DNA of 19,267 bases from Hirudo medicinalis (taxonomy: Eukaryota; Annelida; Clitellata; Hirudinida; Hirudinidae). Location: the NCBI GenBank assembly GCA_011800805.1, contig MPNW01001027.1, positions 9,750-29,016 of the forward strand, in the 5' to 3' direction. The notes beneath the pieces are model-generated. The model searched no databases. It had not been told where the DNA came from and saw only the letters and a list, made by a program, of their open reading frames with translations. Below, in pieces: positions 17,301 to 19,267 of the stretch. Positions within the stretch are counted from its first letter, which is position 1, and each line of letters begins with the position of its first letter. The position numbers and the translations under genes are program-made.

Positions 17301-17737
17301 TTATTTGTTGGTTAATGGTGATGTTGTCATTGAATAATCAATCTTCAAAGTGACAAGCATCAACAACAACAGCAATGACATTCATGACGTCGAAAAAAGT
17401 TCTGTGAAGGTTGAAAAGTTGAACTTTTGACCTCTGAGAACAACCTGGATGACCTCAGTGGATGAGGGCCGTGATTATGTTGTCGCGAATCAAAATTGAT
17501 GTTCAATACAATTTCGCTTTTAATTTTTTGTTTTACAAAAACATTCATTAATCATAAATTGTTTCTAAGTACCGAAATTACTTAAGATTATAAATGTTAC
17601 ATTGTTAATTTTTCCTTTAAAAAGATTTGTTATAAGTGCAAACATAAAATATACTCTTTTATTACAGTCACATTTGTGCTTAATCTTTGAATGCCTTACT
17701 TATCAGGAGCTTACGCGAAGGAGTTTTAATCGATATC
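17301..17737. other. spacer, nothing recognised
   Basis: About 440 bp. A 62-codon minus-strand frame (17360-17548) shows no domain. A short CAA run lies at about 17358-17374. Confidence 0.4.
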
Positions 17738-17845
17738 CATTTATATAGCGCCCCTACCAGAGGGCACTCCCTGGCGGTCCAGAGAGGGTTGAAGACATGA
17801 CACTGATTTGGGATGCAGATGTAGGAAATGAGCTGACCTGTAATT
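17738..17845 (-). mobile_element. second, decayed copy of the tRNA-type SINE
   Basis: On the minus strand it ends GAGTGCCCTCTGGTAGGG then GCGCTATATAAATG. The SINE at 12468-12643 has AAGTGCCCTAGGGAAGGA then GCGCTATGTAAATG at the same place. Further upstream, GTGTCATGT here matches GTGTCGTGT there and CCTACATCTGCAT matches CCTGCATACGG. The B box has decayed to GTCTTCAACCC and the A box to about CAGCTCATTTCC. It has a single tail, and no target duplication is evident. Confidence 0.6.
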
Positions 17846-18023
17846 ACAGCAACATGATAATAATGTAACTATTTTTAAACGTAAATATTGAGATATTTTT
17901 ACATTATTGTAAATAGTACATATATACAACATAATACATAATTTATGTAATATCTAAATAATAATATACGTAATCAATAACACCTAAAATTAATATTTTA
18001 AATTATTTTCTTAACATTCTTAA
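17846..18023. other. AT-rich spacer
   Basis: Rich in ATA/TAT steps; nothing recognisable. Confidence 0.4.
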
Positions 18024-18067
18024 CATCATCATCATCATCATCATCGTCGTCGCCGTCGTCGTCGAAG

Positions 18068-18098
<31 letters not shown>

Positions 18099-18100
18099 TA
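18024..18100 (+). repeat. ATC-GTC-ATC block-structured microsatellite
   Basis: ATC block (18024-18042), GTC/GCC block (18043-18063), a GAAG break, then a long ATC block (18068-18100). Confidence 0.95.
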
Positions 18101-18180
18101 TCGCGATAAAATAGAAGTAGCATTGTTTGATTTATTTCATAATTGTAGACAAATCAATGTTAATTGCAAAAGTTCATCGA

Positions 18181-18310
18181 GTGCAACGTAGGTAAAAAAA
18201 TTAATGACGTCACAATGATCCGCTAATGAGCGACAAATTTGCACATCCAAGAGTTGGATGACGTTGACGAGTCACGTGTCACCACTGGATGTCAAAACAT
18301 TTCACGTCAG
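18181..18310. promoter_or_regulatory. cluster of ACGT-core palindromes and a hairpin, possible regulatory DNA
   Basis: Within 130 bp lie a perfect CRE TGACGTCA (18205-18212), a 7-bp-arm inverted repeat CATCCAA-GAG-TTGGATG (18244-18260), TGACGTT (18259-18265), an E-box CACGTG (18273-18278) in GAGTCACGTGTCAC, and CACGTCAG (18303-18310). The stretch is less AT-rich than its neighbours. Function is inference from motif density only. Confidence 0.3.
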
Positions 18311-18340
18311 TATGACTATTTTTATAGTTATTATTTTTAA

Positions 18341-18488
18341 ATTAAATATATTTTGATTAACTTATACATTAAATATATTTTGATTAATTTATACATTAAA
18401 TATATTTTGATTAATTTATACATTAAATATATTTTGATTAATTTATACATTAAATATATTTTGATTAATTTATAAATTAAATATATTT
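18341..18488 (+). repeat. 27-bp AT-rich minisatellite, 5 units plus partial
   Basis: Units start at 18341, 18368, 18395, 18422 and 18449 with no phase slip. The core is ATTAAATATATTTTGATTAA. Units are nearly identical: unit 1 has a C in AACTTATAC and unit 5 has TATAA. High identity implies recent expansion or conversion. Confidence 0.95.
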
Positions 18489-18745
18489 AAATTTGTAAGT
18501 TATTATTGAGCATCAATAATTTATCAATGGAATTCTAACATTTTATTTTAAAATATTAAAACTTAAAATATTCAATTGACGCAATCTCGAGTTAAATTGA
18601 CAGAAAACGTCGATAAAAATTATAAGTAAATTATTATTAATTAATTATGACCGAATTTAATCATTAAAAATAAGACTAGCATTGCGAATCAACCTCGTAT
18701 CTACCTGGATGGGTGCGTCATCGACCCCCACGTGGAATCCTCAAT
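18489..18745. other. spacer, nothing recognised
   Basis: AT-rich to about 18670, then more balanced. A CCACGTGG palindrome sits at about 18728-18735. Confidence 0.4.
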
Positions 18746-18808
18746 CACAACTCACCTGTGAGTTGTGAGCAGAGAACAAACTGAAGGTGGAATATTTTTG
18801 TTCTGCTC
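18746..18808. repeat. two adjacent inverted repeats (double hairpin)
   Basis: First: CACAACTCAC, spacer CT, GTGAGTTGTG (18746-18767), perfect 10-bp arms with the E-box CACCTG at the centre. Second: GAGCAGAGAACAAA (18767-18780) faces TTTGTTCTGCTC (18797-18808), with one 2-base bulge and a loop of about 16 bases. The two stems sit back to back. Confidence 0.7.
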
Positions 18809-18885
18809 CCAAATCAATGAAACCATCAGCAAGAACAAAAACATGATCGAACGTTAGACGCCTTTCGTAAACATTTTCATCCAAT

Positions 18886-19034
18886 GGGATGGATGGATGG
18901 ATGGATGGATGGATAGATGGATGGATGAAAGGATGGATGGATGGATGAAAGGATTAATGGATGGATGCGTGGTGGGTGGATGGACGAACATATTGATGGA
19001 TGGATGGAGGAATGGATGAATGGATTGATGAGGA
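18886..19034 (+). repeat. (GGAT)n tetranucleotide array, interrupted
   Basis: GGAT tetramers with GATGAAAGGAT and GCGTGGTGGGT interruptions. The two minus-strand frames with IHPS repeats come from it. About 165 bp of AT-rich spacer follow. Confidence 0.95.
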
Positions 19035-19199
19035 ATAATAAAGAGCATAATTGATGCGAGAAGGTATGGATTAAATCCAATAAGGCTTTGCTATCTTTTT
19101 ATCATCTCACTCATTTTCATGAACTGTTATCATAATTATCATTATTAATAATTAATTATAAATAATATGTTATTAACTAATAATAAAAATTATTGATAA

Positions 19200-19267
19200 T
19201 AGGGCTGCAGATCGATTAATTTTTTCAATCGCGATTATGTCGCGAGATTAATATTTTTAATCTTAGT
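19200..19267 (+). mobile_element. possible left end of a hAT-like element, cut by the window edge
   Basis: TAGGGCTGCAG followed by GATTAAT/CGATTA-type subterminal repeats (ATCGATTAAT, the palindrome AATCGCGATT, TCGCGA) resembles hAT-superfamily ends of the TAGGGCTGCA type common in animal genomes. The other end and the target duplication lie outside, so this is by resemblance only. Confidence 0.4.

Noticed and set aside
18746..18808. Rho-independent terminator
   Set aside because: Stem-loop without adjacent gene in a eukaryotic context; the T-run lies inside the second stem.

Overview
This window is eukaryotic, AT-rich, gene-poor DNA. The evidence for this is the lack of any dense ORF set, a large load of micro- and minisatellites (by hand count roughly 4.5 kb, about a quarter of the window), a tRNA-derived SINE with a target-site duplication, hAT-type transposon ends, and one unresolved base at 7469. 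The SINE 3' motif (GCGCTAT..AAAT, like the tail of L2-clade LINEs), the many GAT/ATC repeats and CpG that is not strongly depleted suggest a marine or aquatic invertebrate. A tunicate such as Ciona is one possibility, but this is a guess from general appearance. No protein-coding gene can be named with confidence; the window reads as intergenic or long-intron sequence.

Layout. 1-900: (TTG)n and a 665-bp GATA/TATC-rich 21/24-bp minisatellite that is open in three frames. 900-2235: single-copy spacer with a diverged ~31-bp repeat, a GAT/GTT tract holding a 54-codon acidic ORF, a heptamer array and a TTA/TAA inverted region. 2236-2900: a 14-bp minisatellite of 47 units with ordered variants. 2900-5850: small tandem arrays (27, 20, 8, 23 and 20 bp) and two loci with paired SINE/L2-like tail motifs. 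5850-8100: very AT-rich desert with a CATCGT array. 8100-9350: a less AT-rich stretch with a 90-codon minus-strand ORF. 9350-12460: AAT/TTA tracts, a dimeric ~31-bp minisatellite with internal palindromes, a 12-bp array and another weak ORF. 12457-12655: the clearest mobile element, a minus-strand SINE with A box, B box, tail motif and flanking direct repeat. 13858-14263: a ~397-bp hAT-like MITE. 14684-15037: an open frame behind a good splice-acceptor-like sequence. 15280-18100: many ATC/GTC, polyCAA and TCC tracts, a box-B remnant, a 15-unit CCAAT-bearing minisatellite and a second, decayed SINE copy. 18181-18810: short inverted repeats with CRE and E-box palindromes. 18886-19034: a GGAT array. 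The window ends in what looks like the first 68 bp of another hAT element.

There are no cooperating genes to describe. The informative content is the repeat history: array homogenisation, two classes of transposable element, and clustered ACGT-core palindromes (TGACGTCA, CACGTG) in the right-hand third that could mark regulatory DNA. Most ORFs of 60-230 codons here are by-products of repeats whose period is a multiple of three.
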